Shown: positions 35,762 through 45,423, numbered from the stretch's first letter. The stretch: 64,000 nt of DNA from JBAXXL01 sp037127915 (GCA_037127915.1 JBAXXL010000021.1:3862-67861), one strand, 5' to 3'. Numbers and translations: made by a program. Notes: generated from the letters alone by a model not told the origin.

Positions 35762-35789
35762 GTAGGGGCGGGGAAAATCCCGTCCCTAC
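35762..35789. repeat. GTAGGGGCGGG hairpin between dnaN and recF
   Basis: GTAGGGGCGGG, loop GAAAAT, CCCGTCCCTAC: an 11-bp stem with one G-T pair. Same GTAGGGGCG scaffold as 30537-30559. It interrupts the dnaN-recF spacer. Confidence 0.65.
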
Positions 35790-35822
35790 TAATAAAATTA
35801 AATTTTCAGTCAATAATAATTA

Positions 35823-37013
35823 TTAACTAATTCTGACCGGCATCAAAAGCATCATAAAGCGATTTTGTTCTTCAAGCTTCGGCATAATCAAAGCCGGTTT
35901 GTCAGATTCGCTGAATGTGAATGCGATTATTCCACCATCAGTATCACTATCATCAATATTGCTGATAAGTTCATTCAGATATTTAGAATTGAAAGCTATT
36001 TCGAACGGATCGTGATTGCATTCGCATTTGATATTTTCCTCGGCTTCACTTCCGGTATCTTCGTCAGTGCCTTTGAAATTAAGATTATCCCTTGTAATTG
36101 ACAATTTTATTTGCTTAGTGGTTTCATTAGCAAACAAAGAAACGCGTTTCAATGCGGAAAGCATTTGATTTTTGTCAATCAACAAAGTAATATGATTATT
36201 CTTTGGAATTACTGATTCGTAAGGAGGGAACTTATCATTTATCACGTTGGTAATAAATACTATATCTTCGTATTCAAAACGTGCGTGAGTATATTTATTT
36301 CCACGGTGTAGAACTGACATTGTCACTTCGCTATCGATTTTTTTCAAATAATCAACAGCCTTATGAGGAATGATGATGTCCAATTCTTGAGGATAAGAAC
36401 TATCCTTTGATTCCAAGGTAACTTTAGTCAATCTATAAGTATCGGTCGATACGGCATTGACGTAAGTTTCTCTAAATTGCAAAAACATACCCGTCATCTG
36501 CAATCTGAAATCATTTTTGGAAATACTGACGGCTGTTTTATTACAAAGCTGATTAAATTCGTTTTGATAAAACTTAGCAGATGGCAAAGTGGTATCTATG
36601 ACGCCTTCAGCCAACTCTTCCTTTGGTAAATCTTCTTGTTCGAATAGCACCGGCAAATCAATATATTCATCCGGATCCAAGCCTTTCATATCGAACCTTC
36701 CGGATTGAGTTTTGATTTCGATGTTGTAAGTGTCCGGCATAACAGTAAATTCAAATTCACCGACAGCACCGAATTCACGAATTATATCGTTTAGTTTTTT
36801 CGCAGGTACTAAGACCGAACCTGGTTCGATTGTAACAACATTCATTTTTGCTATAATCAAAATATCTTGGTCTGAACCGATAATCTTAAGAGTATTATCT
36901 ACTAGCTCTAATTTAAGATGCTCAAGAACTTCAATCGTCGCTTTTGTTGGAATTGCGGGCAAAGTACGTTGCAATTTCTTTTGAAATTCCCCGATTGGTG
37001 CAGTAAATCTCAT
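35823..37013 (-). CDS. dnaN: DNA polymerase III beta subunit (sliding clamp)
   Basis: The sliding clamp tethers polymerase III to DNA. 396 residues, three clamp domains: start MRFTAPIGEFQKKLQRTLPAIPTKATIEVLEHLKL, the central TGMFLQFRETYVNAVSTDTYRL (typical of domain 2) and the C-terminal end NRFMMLLMPVRIS, matching the conserved MPMR(L/I) terminus of the clamp. It is about 25 residues longer than usual because of an acidic, Cys-containing loop in domain 3 (DEDTGSEAEENIKCECNHD). Leader gene of the dnaN-recF-trmH cluster; dnaA is not adjacent. Confidence 0.96.
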   Translation of the reverse strand: MRFTAPIGEFQKKLQRTLPAIPTKATIEVLEHLKLELVDNTLKIIGSDQDILIIAKMNVVTIEPGSVLVPAKKLNDIIREFGAVGEFEFTVMPDTYNIEIKTQSGRFDMKGLDPDEYIDLPVLFEQEDLPKEELAEGVIDTTLPSAKFYQNEFNQLCNKTAVSISKNDFRLQMTGMFLQFRETYVNAVSTDTYRLTKVTLESKDSSYPQELDIIIPHKAVDYLKKIDSEVTMSVLHRGNKYTHARFEYEDIVFITNVINDKFPPYESVIPKNNHITLLIDKNQMLSALKRVSLFANETTKQIKLSITRDNLNFKGTDEDTGSEAEENIKCECNHDPFEIAFNSKYLNELISNIDDSDTDGGIIAFTFSESDKPALIMPKLEEQNRFMMLLMPVRIS

Positions 37014-37124
37014 TTTTTATACCTTAATTAAATTAAAATTTCGTAATTTTATTTATTTGAAAATGTAAATTTAAAAAAAATGTATTTTGTTTAGCAAAAC
37101 AATTATTAACAATTTATCAACACC

Positions 37125-37784
37125 ATGATAGCCAAATACGGAATAGATAATTTTATAGTAATGCTCATATTGGGTGTAATAATTATAATATTCGGTGTCT
37201 TACTGAATAAACCATATAGTTATTTCGTCGTTTCTTTAGGATCATTACTCATATTATTTGCAATATGGTTTTTTCGTGACCCCGAACGGATTCCACCGAA
37301 AGAAATAACTGAGGACAGTTCAATTCTTCTTTCGCCGGCAGATGGGAAGGTCATAGAAATTACCGAAATAGTAGAACCAAACTACCTGAAAACAAAAGTA
37401 TTACGGATAAGTATTTTCCTTTCCCCGTTGGACGTTCACGTTAATCGATCTCCGGCTAGCGGCGAAGTAGAGTATTTTAAATACTATCCGGGAAAATATC
37501 TTATAGCGAGTCACCCAAAAGCCTCCGATTTGAATGAAAATTCACAAATCGGTTTAATAATGGCAAATGGGCAGAAAATTTTATTTAAGCAAATTACAGG
37601 CTATGTAGCTAGAAGATTGGTTTGCGAAGTAAAAGTTGGGATGCACTTAACTGCTGGCGAAAAATTCGGAATGATGAAATTCGGTTCGCGTATGGATATT
37701 TTTGTCCCGCTTACGTCGGAGTTATATATAAAAGTTGGTGATCGTGTTCGTGCTGGTGAGCAAATTATCGGGAAAGTGCGATGA
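37125..37784 (+). CDS. psd: Phosphatidylserine decarboxylase (short, single-TM type)
   Basis: Converts phosphatidylserine to phosphatidylethanolamine. 219 residues: two hydrophobic N-terminal helices (~12-50), FRDPERIPP, SPADGKV (residues ~68-74), the IFLSPLDVHVNRSPASGEV block and the autocleavage site KFGSRMD. Ser188 becomes the pyruvoyl group (GS instead of the LGST of the long form), as in the short archaeal-type enzymes. It overlaps pssA by four bases (ATGA), consistent with a PE-synthesis operon. Confidence 0.94.
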   Translation: MIAKYGIDNFIVMLILGVIIIIFGVLLNKPYSYFVVSLGSLLILFAIWFFRDPERIPPKEITEDSSILLSPADGKVIEITEIVEPNYLKTKVLRISIFLSPLDVHVNRSPASGEVEYFKYYPGKYLIASHPKASDLNENSQIGLIMANGQKILFKQITGYVARRLVCEVKVGMHLTAGEKFGMMKFGSRMDIFVPLTSELYIKVGDRVRAGEQIIGKVR

Positions 37785-38536
37785 AACCCTTAGTAACTAA
37801 GTCAATAATACCAAATTTTTTCACAATCGGTAATCTTGTTTCTGGGTTTACTGCTATTATTCAAATCAGCCGCGGCGAGTTTGTCAATGCCGCTTTATTT
37901 ATTTTAGCGGCGATGCTTTTCGATGCGTTGGACGGAATGATGGCGCGATTGGTCAAAGCTACCAGTGAATTGGGAATGCAATTGGATTCGCTGAGCGATA
38001 TGGTTTCTTTCGGAATAGCCCCATCGTATATGCTTTATGAAGCCTTTTTCTTTCAATATGGATTTTTTGGGATTATTTTCTCATCGCTACCAGCAATTTG
38101 CGGAGCTATGCGCTTGGCAAAATATAATATCACATCGAGCGCGAACGAAGACAAAACATATTTCACCGGTTTTCCAATTCCATCAGCAGCAATCACATTA
38201 GTATCTTATATTGTGTTTGTATTTGATAAAAATATATTACCTCCTGAGTTTGAAAAAAATCTGATTTTTTATCTAGTACCTTTAGTTTCTTATGCTATGG
38301 TTGGAAGGATGCGATTTGAAAATGCACCAAGACCCAATCTGAAGGACTTAAAAAAACGCTGGTTCTTTGCTTCAATGTTTGTATTAGCAATTGTGGTTGC
38401 TTCTATTACAGCCGGCAAAGCCATATTTTTCATTATGATGCTTTATTTATTAATAGGGATATTCAGGTGGCTGATTAATCTTATTAATAAAGACCGTTTA
38501 ATCGAGGAAATAGTTGATGATGAGGATATTGATTAA
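37781..38536 (+). CDS. pssA: CDP-diacylglycerol--serine O-phosphatidyltransferase
   Basis: Makes phosphatidylserine, the substrate of the adjacent Psd. 251 residues, start SIIPNFFTIGNLVSGFTAI, complete CDP-alcohol transferase motif DGMMAR-x8-G-x3-D-x3-D (residues ~48-71), then SFGIAPSYMLYE, typical of PssA. Multiple membrane helices. The start overlaps the psd stop and the 3' end overlaps the carboxypeptidase gene, so three genes are translationally coupled. Confidence 0.94.
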   Translation: MKPLVTKSIIPNFFTIGNLVSGFTAIIQISRGEFVNAALFILAAMLFDALDGMMARLVKATSELGMQLDSLSDMVSFGIAPSYMLYEAFFFQYGFFGIIFSSLPAICGAMRLAKYNITSSANEDKTYFTGFPIPSAAITLVSYIVFVFDKNILPPEFEKNLIFYLVPLVSYAMVGRMRFENAPRPNLKDLKKRWFFASMFVLAIVVASITAGKAIFFIMMLYLLIGIFRWLINLINKDRLIEEIVDDEDID

Positions 38537-39902
38537 TATTTTGATTATAGTTTTAATTTTTATGACATCGGCAATTGGCCATGAAATAAAAGAGAAAAAC
38601 TATAATTCGATTAAAACAATTTTGCTTCAAGATTCAACTAGAATAATAAGCTCTGATACTATAGATATATATCCCAAAGACGATAATCACGATACACTGA
38701 TTCCAAAAAGAAACAGAATTTGGTGGTATTCTGAACTTAAAAACATACCAACCGATAAACAAACAGTGATTAACATAAACGGCGATGGCTGGCGGGGTGG
38801 AAAATATGTGGTTCCTGTTTATAGCTATGACAATGAATTATGGTATAGATTTCAAGATAGCGAAATTGTAGATAAAAAAGGAGCAGATGCTCTTTGGAAT
38901 TATTCATTGAAAAAACAGTTCGATCTCCCGAATGTGAATATAGCACGAACTTATCCTTATTTTCCTGATAGAATTGAAAAATTACTTACCAAGAATAAAA
39001 GAAATATATATTTAAAGCATGAAATAATTGGTAGATCACCACTGGGTTATCCCATTTATATGCTGATTATTACTGATAATACCGTTCCTGAGTACAAAAA
39101 AAAACGTATATGGATTCAAGCGCGCACACATTCCGGAGAAACTCAATCGTCGTTTGTATTGGAAGGTATAATAAAGTATCTTTTAAGCCCGGAGAATTAC
39201 AAAAACAAAGTAATAGATTTGAAGGAAGTTATATTTAATATCATTCCTATTGTAAATGTTGATGGAATAGCGGTTGGTAATTCACGTTTTAATTCCAACG
39301 GGAAAGATTTGGAGCGGCAATGGTTAAAGCAAAAGGATAATCCGTATGAATTAGAAGATTCGGTTTCTCAAGAAGTACAGCTACTTCGCTCTACTATGAT
39401 AAGATTGTCAAAATCTCCGGCGGAATTTATTTTGGCTCTTAATATACACGGGAAAAATGCTTTTGAAGGTGAGTCACCTTTTCTATATACTAATTTTAAA
39501 AAATCCCTGAAGGAACATGGTACGGAAGGCGACACAATTTATAGGAATCAATTACTGCTTGCTAAATGTTTTACTGATTTTAATAATGGAGATTCAATTA
39601 CAGTACAGATTGGCTACACTCCTTCGCAACCAATGCAGGAAAAACCTTTTCCCGAGAGCTGGTGGTGGGCGAATTTCCATTCTCAGGTTACGGCGGCAAC
39701 GATAGAAATTACAGAATCTCGGAAATATCCGACAAAAGACAGAACAGATATTAAAGGTTATCTCGATTTCGGTGCGGCAATGGCAAAAGGTTTATTCAAG
39801 TTTTATCAACTTGATGAAGCTCAAAAAGCAGAAACATTGCATCAGCCTCCTTTTTCTAATGAAGAATTGGAAAAGTTCTATAATAAAAATCCTTGGGAAT
39901 AA
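38517..39902 (+). CDS. Secreted M14-family zinc carboxypeptidase
   Basis: 461 residues from ATG 38517 (GAGGA site nine bases upstream; 38520 and TTG 38514 are alternatives). Signal peptide (ILINILIIVLIFMTSAIGH). Zinc ligands are in THSGETQ (His205, Glu208) and, further on, the LALNIHGKNAF His; NVDGIAVGNSRFNSNGKDLERQW carries the substrate-binding Asn/Arg; the catalytic Glu is in ATIEITES. The layout resembles the cytosolic-carboxypeptidase/AGBL branch, with an N-terminal beta domain (~90-190). Probably trims peptides in the periplasm. Overlaps the pssA 3' end, although no functional link is obvious. Confidence 0.85.
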   Translation: MMRILINILIIVLIFMTSAIGHEIKEKNYNSIKTILLQDSTRIISSDTIDIYPKDDNHDTLIPKRNRIWWYSELKNIPTDKQTVININGDGWRGGKYVVPVYSYDNELWYRFQDSEIVDKKGADALWNYSLKKQFDLPNVNIARTYPYFPDRIEKLLTKNKRNIYLKHEIIGRSPLGYPIYMLIITDNTVPEYKKKRIWIQARTHSGETQSSFVLEGIIKYLLSPENYKNKVIDLKEVIFNIIPIVNVDGIAVGNSRFNSNGKDLERQWLKQKDNPYELEDSVSQEVQLLRSTMIRLSKSPAEFILALNIHGKNAFEGESPFLYTNFKKSLKEHGTEGDTIYRNQLLLAKCFTDFNNGDSITVQIGYTPSQPMQEKPFPESWWWANFHSQVTAATIEITESRKYPTKDRTDIKGYLDFGAAMAKGLFKFYQLDEAQKAETLHQPPFSNEELEKFYNKNPWE

Positions 39903-39982
39903 CGATTAAAACCGCTCATAATTATTAAAACATTCCATAACCCTTCAATAATTAATTGTATTATGTAAACCAAAATCAAAAC

Positions 39983-40013
39983 ACTGTACATAAATTTGTA
40001 CACTTTGTACAGT
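39983..40013. promoter_or_regulatory. Inverted repeat ACTGTACA-N15-TGTACAGT
   Basis: Perfect 8-bp arms (39983-39990, 40006-40013) with a third TTGTACA between them, in the 279-base AT-rich gap before the leucine-rich secreted protein gene (starts 40182). It could be an operator for that gene or a transcript-end structure of the carboxypeptidase gene. Nothing else is recognisable in this gap. Confidence 0.4.
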
Positions 40014-40181
40014 ATTTCAATAAATATTCCAATTATTTTCAATAAAAGTGAAAATAAATTATTTTCTTTCAATTATCTTTAGAATTATTGTTTTGATATT
40101 GTTAATTTTGTATTAATAATAATTTATTTGAAATGGCAAAATACTTTAGATGTTTTTTGAATTATATTTGGAGAATTTATT

Positions 40182-41270
40182 ATGAGAAGATTGTTAGTTG
40201 CTTTAGTAGCAATATTTTTGGTTCTTTCGGCAAAGGTAATCACTGAAGATGAGATTGTTTATTTCCCCGACCCTTATTTTAAAGATGTTTTAGTTAATAT
40301 GGAACATTATCAACAACCCCTTATTGATTTAAATAGGGATGGAGAAATACAATATTCCGAAGCCGAAGCTTACGCTGGTACACTATGGCTTACATTTCGA
40401 AAAGACAGCATCACGGATTTAACAGGGATAAAATCATTTATAAATGCTAAACGTCTATGGTTGGATAATTGCCTTGGCATTAAATCATTAGACTTATCGG
40501 GTATGGTCAATTTGCTGGAAGTACGAGTTATAAATAATCCCAAACTATCGACCATGAATGTTTCAGGATGCATCAGTTTAAAAGAGCTTGACTTTAGCAA
40601 TAATAAAATAAATGATTTGATAATCACTAACTGTAAGAGTTTGAACGCTATCTGGCCATATAAAAATTCATTAATAGAAATAAATTTGAATGATTGCCCT
40701 CAAATTCAATATTTATTTGCAGGATATAATAAACTTACGAATATAGATGTATCACAAGCAACAGATTTGAGAAGATTACAGATACAGGAAAATATTCTAA
40801 CAATTATAGATGTCTCTTGTTTAACTAAGCTCGACAAACTGTGGGTTAGTGACAATAAATTGACTAATCTAAATATAAGGAATAATAACAATAAACTCCT
40901 AACATCTTTTCAAGCCACAAATAATCCTGATTTAAAATGTATAACTGTTGATGATCCTGCTTGGTCAAAAGAAAATTGGAAAGCTGTTGACGAATGGACA
41001 GGATTTTCAGAAGATTGTTCTACAAGTATAAATAATAATCAGCAAAACTCATTTAAGGTTTATCCCAATCCTGCTAATAATACAGTTATAATTGACAGAG
41101 TGGATTTAGAATCGGCAGATTTAAGAATATTGGATATTACAGGAAGAATATATGTAGGCTATACAATTCCTTTCGGCGAAGCACAAACTAAACTTGATGT
41201 TTCAATGCTTCCCGCTGGGAAATATATTTTAGAAATAAATAATGTAATTAAATCTTTAATAATTGACTAG
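40182..41270 (+). CDS. Secreted leucine-rich-repeat protein with T9SS sorting domain
   Basis: 362 residues. Signal peptide 1-18; an EF-hand-like loop near the start of the mature part (DLNRDGEIQYSEAE, residues ~51-64) may bind calcium. Residues ~80-265 are ~21-residue internalin/BspA-like leucine-rich repeats (LKELDFSNNKINDL, LDKLWVSDNKLTNL). The C-terminal ~75 residues are a type A T9SS domain (VYPNPANNTVIID ... MLPAGKYILEI). GGAGA site 7 bases before the ATG. Likely a surface binding protein; followed nine bases later by the protease-like gene. Confidence 0.85.
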   Translation: MRRLLVALVAIFLVLSAKVITEDEIVYFPDPYFKDVLVNMEHYQQPLIDLNRDGEIQYSEAEAYAGTLWLTFRKDSITDLTGIKSFINAKRLWLDNCLGIKSLDLSGMVNLLEVRVINNPKLSTMNVSGCISLKELDFSNNKINDLIITNCKSLNAIWPYKNSLIEINLNDCPQIQYLFAGYNKLTNIDVSQATDLRRLQIQENILTIIDVSCLTKLDKLWVSDNKLTNLNIRNNNNKLLTSFQATNNPDLKCITVDDPAWSKENWKAVDEWTGFSEDCSTSINNNQQNSFKVYPNPANNTVIIDRVDLESADLRILDITGRIYVGYTIPFGEAQTKLDVSMLPAGKYILEINNVIKSLIID

Positions 41271-41279
41271 GGAGTGATT

Positions 41280-44200
41280 ATGAAAAAGTTATGTTTCGTA
41301 TTGGTATTATTTGTTACAATATTTTCACAAATAAATGCTCAGATTTTCTATAATATTGAAATGCCACCTTCGCATCAAAATGCAGGGTTAATAGATATCA
41401 ATGACTTGCCTTCTATTAATTATAATGTTGATTATAAAGGCAATTTCTTCCGTGCTAATTTATCAACCAACGTAAAAGATTATCTGAAGATTGAAAAAAT
41501 TGGAGATAAAAATATTGCGCGCGTAAAATTCAGTATTACTGCTCTATCATTAGGAGAAATGACATTGCGATTTAGTAATGTCAGATTTAATAACGGTGCG
41601 CACTGCTATGTTTATACAAGCGATTATGAGATAGTAGCAGGACCGGTATATGAAAAATCCATCTCAAATGTTCTCAATATTGTAAAAATTCCTGCAAACG
41701 AACTGATATTGGAAATCGTTTTTAATAGCGTAAATGATGTTGATTTAATACTTAATACAATATCATATCAATCAATTATTGATGTTTCTAAAAAAAAGGG
41801 CAATTCTCTGCAAGAAGCAATACCGGATTCTATATGGGACTGTAGCAACTGTAATTATGGAGATAAAAATTTCGTTGATAATGTAGGTGATTCTTATAAT
41901 CTCTATGGTGCTTCTCTTCTTGGAGCAGGTGATAGTTGTGAATTATTCTATCATAGCCGATTGCATTCTGTTGTTGATACAAAGTTAAACGCCGGCAGAG
42001 CCTCCTGTATCATTATGGAACCGCCTCATGATAATATAGATTATTATGGCGCATATCCCGGCACATTAATGAATTTTCCCGGAACTAATTGTAAAGGGAT
42101 AATTTTTTCTGCATATCATCATGGATTTATTCAGAATATTTGTTATTATACAATTCAGCTTAATAATGGAAATATATTACCATCTCAACAATTTATCCTA
42201 GATAATACTTTAATTCGTTTTAATTGGCACCACAAATACGGTAAACCTTGGCATTTGGCTGATAAGTGCCTAAATCCGACTACAAACGACTTTCAACTTT
42301 GGCGCAAAACAATAGATTTTGACGAAGTTATAGATTATTGCGGGATTCGCGGTGTAGCTTATGCAGAGCATGAAGAGGATGCTGATTTTGCGATACTTAA
42401 AATGGAACAAACTCCTTTTTATAAAGAATTACATTTAGGATGGACTAGCCAATTAGATTTTGAATATTTACCCCCAGCTTTAGGGAATAAAAGATTAGTA
42501 TATCCAAATGTTTTTTCTATATTAGGTCGTCATGCGGCTACTCCAACGTATGTTTATACTAGTACGGAAGGTGAAATATTAAATTACACCAATATTCATG
42601 ATGATGAGCGATATACCAAAGGATTAAGACTCCGCGTCATTCCTTTTGATGAACCACAAATGAGTTCTACTTATCCAGGTGGTTGGAGCGGTTCTCAAAT
42701 AGTAAAAACTGATTATACTGATTCATCGCAAGTTATCGGATTAGGACTAATTATGCAGGGTGGTGGCTCCGTTATGGAAGGTGCCAATTACAATTACTTG
42801 TTTAATTATCGCAATTGTGAAATCATTGATCCGGATTTACCAAATGTTTCTCTAGATACAGCTGATAAAACGCTTTATACCAAATATTTAGATCAATTCG
42901 AATCAGATATAACTGTATTTCATCATTTTGGTGCTGATTATTGGATGTACTCAGTTGAAAACCGAGAGAAGTGTCCGAGTACAATACCCTCAGAAACTGA
43001 TACTTGCGAGTTTGATTTTTCTGATTACATTAATGTAGAATATAAAGATGGTAAAATGATATTTACAATTAATATTGCCGGGATAAGTTCAAGTCTTTTT
43101 CCTGGTAATCAATATCCTAAAGGTATTCGTATATATCGTGCATCCGGTGATCAACAAACATTCTTCTTTGATACTTTTGCAGATGATATAGATATTGGTC
43201 CCACTATAGAATTTACAATAAATAAATGTGACTTGTTTTATTACCAAATGATGGGAGACAATCCAATCCAATTAGGATTTGATTTTTATGATTCGGAAGG
43301 AAAAATCCTTAAAGCTCCCGGTTGTAATATGACATATAGTTATCCTTTTCCCAATGTAAATCCTTGTGAACAGATAAGTATAACGACCAAAAGAGATACG
43401 CTTGCCCTGCCATCCTGCTGTTCTTACGAAATTGAAATTCAATTAAATGCTTGTGATGATTATAGTAACATCCTTCGTTTGATGTTAGAACGTATGTCTG
43501 TAGTAAACCTGACCAATAACAATACGACTGCTCTTAATATACAAAACGGAATAATTATAGATTATATTGGTGGTAAAATTAATTTCTCTATCAATAATAT
43601 TTGTGATACAACAAATTTCAGATTAATAGGATTATTTGACGGGAATGAAAATTGTGAATCATTCGATTTTACTGTAGATTGTGTTATTCCTGAACCGCCT
43701 TGCGACTGCTGTAAAGTATATCATGCCAAATGGAGTGATGTAATAGGTTACAGTGGAATTGGCGGCGGTTCTATTATTATTGAGCCTCACCAATTTATAA
43801 TAAATTTTTCCGGATTGGGAAATAGGAAATATCAAAAATACTGTCCTGATTGTCGATTCCTTTTCGCAGAAGTTTTTTGCCCAAATCCAAATCCGAGTCC
43901 ATCAGATTCAACTCCTGTTCTCGACGAAACAATGTTAGGAAATCAATTTGGTTTTTGTGATAGTTATTATGGTTCGTTTGAGGGTTACGATCCTGATACA
44001 TATTGTTTTTACTTTATTATAAATACAAATGAAGGTATTTGTTATGATACACTTTGCGTAGATTACGATGGGACATATATCACAAATGTACATGAGTTTC
44101 CTATAATTACAATTAAAATTGATTCAAGTAATAATAACAATCTGAACTCACTAATATTATCTCCAGGTATTGAATATGAGAAATTCTATATAGTGGATAT

Positions 44201-44333
44201 GAATGGGAAAGTACTGATCGAAAGCGAACCTGCTGACAAACTAGAAATATCAAAATTATCAAAAGGCACGTATAATATATTATACAGGAAGAAAGATAAA
44301 GTAATACAATCACAGAAGTTGATAATAGAATAA
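41280..44333 (+). CDS. Large secreted trypsin-fold protease-like protein with T9SS tail
   Basis: 1017 residues from ATG 41280 (AGGGAG site; GTG 41274 is an alternative). Signal peptide ends QINAQ. Residues ~240-510 look like an S1/Lys-C-type trypsin fold: His280/281 in FSAYHHGF, Asp369 in EDADFAILKM and Ser470 in PGGWSGSQIV line up as a possible catalytic triad. Many Cys pairs (WDCSNC, CDCC) suggest disulfides. Two or more beta-sandwich regions follow (~580-950), then a T9SS-type C terminus (YIVDMNGKVLIES ... LSKGTYNILYRKKD). Likely co-transcribed with the leucine-rich protein. Protease activity is plausible, not proven. Confidence 0.72.
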   Translation: MKKLCFVLVLFVTIFSQINAQIFYNIEMPPSHQNAGLIDINDLPSINYNVDYKGNFFRANLSTNVKDYLKIEKIGDKNIARVKFSITALSLGEMTLRFSNVRFNNGAHCYVYTSDYEIVAGPVYEKSISNVLNIVKIPANELILEIVFNSVNDVDLILNTISYQSIIDVSKKKGNSLQEAIPDSIWDCSNCNYGDKNFVDNVGDSYNLYGASLLGAGDSCELFYHSRLHSVVDTKLNAGRASCIIMEPPHDNIDYYGAYPGTLMNFPGTNCKGIIFSAYHHGFIQNICYYTIQLNNGNILPSQQFILDNTLIRFNWHHKYGKPWHLADKCLNPTTNDFQLWRKTIDFDEVIDYCGIRGVAYAEHEEDADFAILKMEQTPFYKELHLGWTSQLDFEYLPPALGNKRLVYPNVFSILGRHAATPTYVYTSTEGEILNYTNIHDDERYTKGLRLRVIPFDEPQMSSTYPGGWSGSQIVKTDYTDSSQVIGLGLIMQGGGSVMEGANYNYLFNYRNCEIIDPDLPNVSLDTADKTLYTKYLDQFESDITVFHHFGADYWMYSVENREKCPSTIPSETDTCEFDFSDYINVEYKDGKMIFTINIAGISSSLFPGNQYPKGIRIYRASGDQQTFFFDTFADDIDIGPTIEFTINKCDLFYYQMMGDNPIQLGFDFYDSEGKILKAPGCNMTYSYPFPNVNPCEQISITTKRDTLALPSCCSYEIEIQLNACDDYSNILRLMLERMSVVNLTNNNTTALNIQNGIIIDYIGGKINFSINNICDTTNFRLIGLFDGNENCESFDFTVDCVIPEPPCDCCKVYHAKWSDVIGYSGIGGGSIIIEPHQFIINFSGLGNRKYQKYCPDCRFLFAEVFCPNPNPSPSDSTPVLDETMLGNQFGFCDSYYGSFEGYDPDTYCFYFIINTNEGICYDTLCVDYDGTYITNVHEFPIITIKIDSSNNNNLNSLILSPGIEYEKFYIVDMNGKVLIESEPADKLEISKLSKGTYNILYRKKDKVIQSQKLIIE

Positions 44334-44345
44334 TAATTAAAATCA

Positions 44346-44370
44346 GGCGGATTAATCTCCGCCTTTTTTT
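44346..44370 (+). terminator. Rho-independent terminator
   Basis: GGCGGA-TTAATC-TCCGCC stem-loop followed directly by seven T, 13 bases after the protease-like gene stop. Ends the leucine-rich/protease transcript. Confidence 0.85.
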
Positions 44371-44475
44371 GGTTTGCATAGAATAAAAAAATCAAATAAT
44401 TTTTTATTCAACAATATTGCTTTATTTTTGTTGTTGATTTAAGAAGACAAGTTTTTTATTTACATTACAAAAAAA

Positions 44476-45417
44476 ATGAAATCAGACAGAAGAAAAGAAG
44501 TAATCGTCGGTATAGTGAGTTTAGCATCACTCGTGATTTTAATTTTAGCCTTATTATTTGGCGAGAATGTAATTTCCCAAAAAAATAAATATATAGCGAC
44601 AATTGAATTTCAAGATGTAGGAGGATTGCAACCCGGAGACCCTGTATATTTAAGCGGTGTTAGTATAGGCAAGGTGAAATCCGTTAAATTAACCGGTAGA
44701 AAAGTGCTGGTCGAAGTATTTTTGCAGGATATTTCTGAATTCAGAAGCGACGTATCGGCTAAAATATCAATGGTATCAATTATGGGTGGTAAGAAGATTG
44801 ATATTGTTCCGGGCATTAGTTCAAACAAATACAATCCCGATAATATAATAATCGGAGCAGAGTCAACCGATTTTACAAGTGTGCTTTCGGATATTTCATC
44901 GATGAAAGGCGATATTATCACATCGGTCAAAAGAATAGATTCAATTGCTATTAGTGTGAATGATTTGTTGGGTGACCCAGCTTTTATTTCTAATTTGAAG
45001 GGAACAGTTAGAAGTGCCAACGCGGTGGTCGGGAAAATTAATCAATTTACTGATGTGAATCAAGGAAAGCAAATTCTGCAAAATTTAAACGAAGCCTCGA
45101 AATCGTTGAATGAAATTGCTTCGGGAAATAAAGCCGACATAAATGATATTGTGAAAAAGCTAAGAACAACTTCGGATTACTTATCTGAATTTGCTGTGAA
45201 TAATCCTGATTTAGGTAAAGATGTAAATTTGATAGTCAAAGATTTGAAAGCGGTAACCAACCAGCTAAGCAAAAATGAATCTCTTGTTGGAAAATTATTG
45301 AACGATAAAGAATTTTCCAATCAATTAGCTTCCACTATAACAGAATTGCAAAAAATGATAAAAAACATATCCGAATATGGTATTAATACGAATGTTCGAT
45401 TAGGAAGCAGGCCGTAA
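44476..45417 (+). CDS. MCE/MlaD-family lipid-transport protein
   Basis: MlaD-type proteins form hexameric rings that move phospholipids between membranes. 313 residues: one N-terminal membrane helix (~10-28), a single MCE domain (~38-115; YIATIEFQDVGGLQPGDPVYLSGVSIGKV ... IMGGKKIDIVPG), then a long helical/coiled-coil tail (~130-305). TATTTTTG at 44423-44430 may be its -7 element. The partner permease (MlaE) and ATPase (MlaF) are not in this window. It lies six bases before the O-methyltransferase gene. Confidence 0.87.
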   Translation: MKSDRRKEVIVGIVSLASLVILILALLFGENVISQKNKYIATIEFQDVGGLQPGDPVYLSGVSIGKVKSVKLTGRKVLVEVFLQDISEFRSDVSAKISMVSIMGGKKIDIVPGISSNKYNPDNIIIGAESTDFTSVLSDISSMKGDIITSVKRIDSIAISVNDLLGDPAFISNLKGTVRSANAVVGKINQFTDVNQGKQILQNLNEASKSLNEIASGNKADINDIVKKLRTTSDYLSEFAVNNPDLGKDVNLIVKDLKAVTNQLSKNESLVGKLLNDKEFSNQLASTITELQKMIKNISEYGINTNVRLGSRP

Positions 45418-45423
45418 AGCACT

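Noticed and set aside
37114..37122. TTATCAACA, one mismatch from the DnaA box, in the AT-rich dnaN-psd gap
   Set aside because: Only a single box in ~110 bases and no dnaA nearby, so not enough to call an origin.
44610..45020. 136-codon minus-strand frame within the MCE gene
   Set aside because: Antisense shadow; the plus-strand MCE domain is clear.
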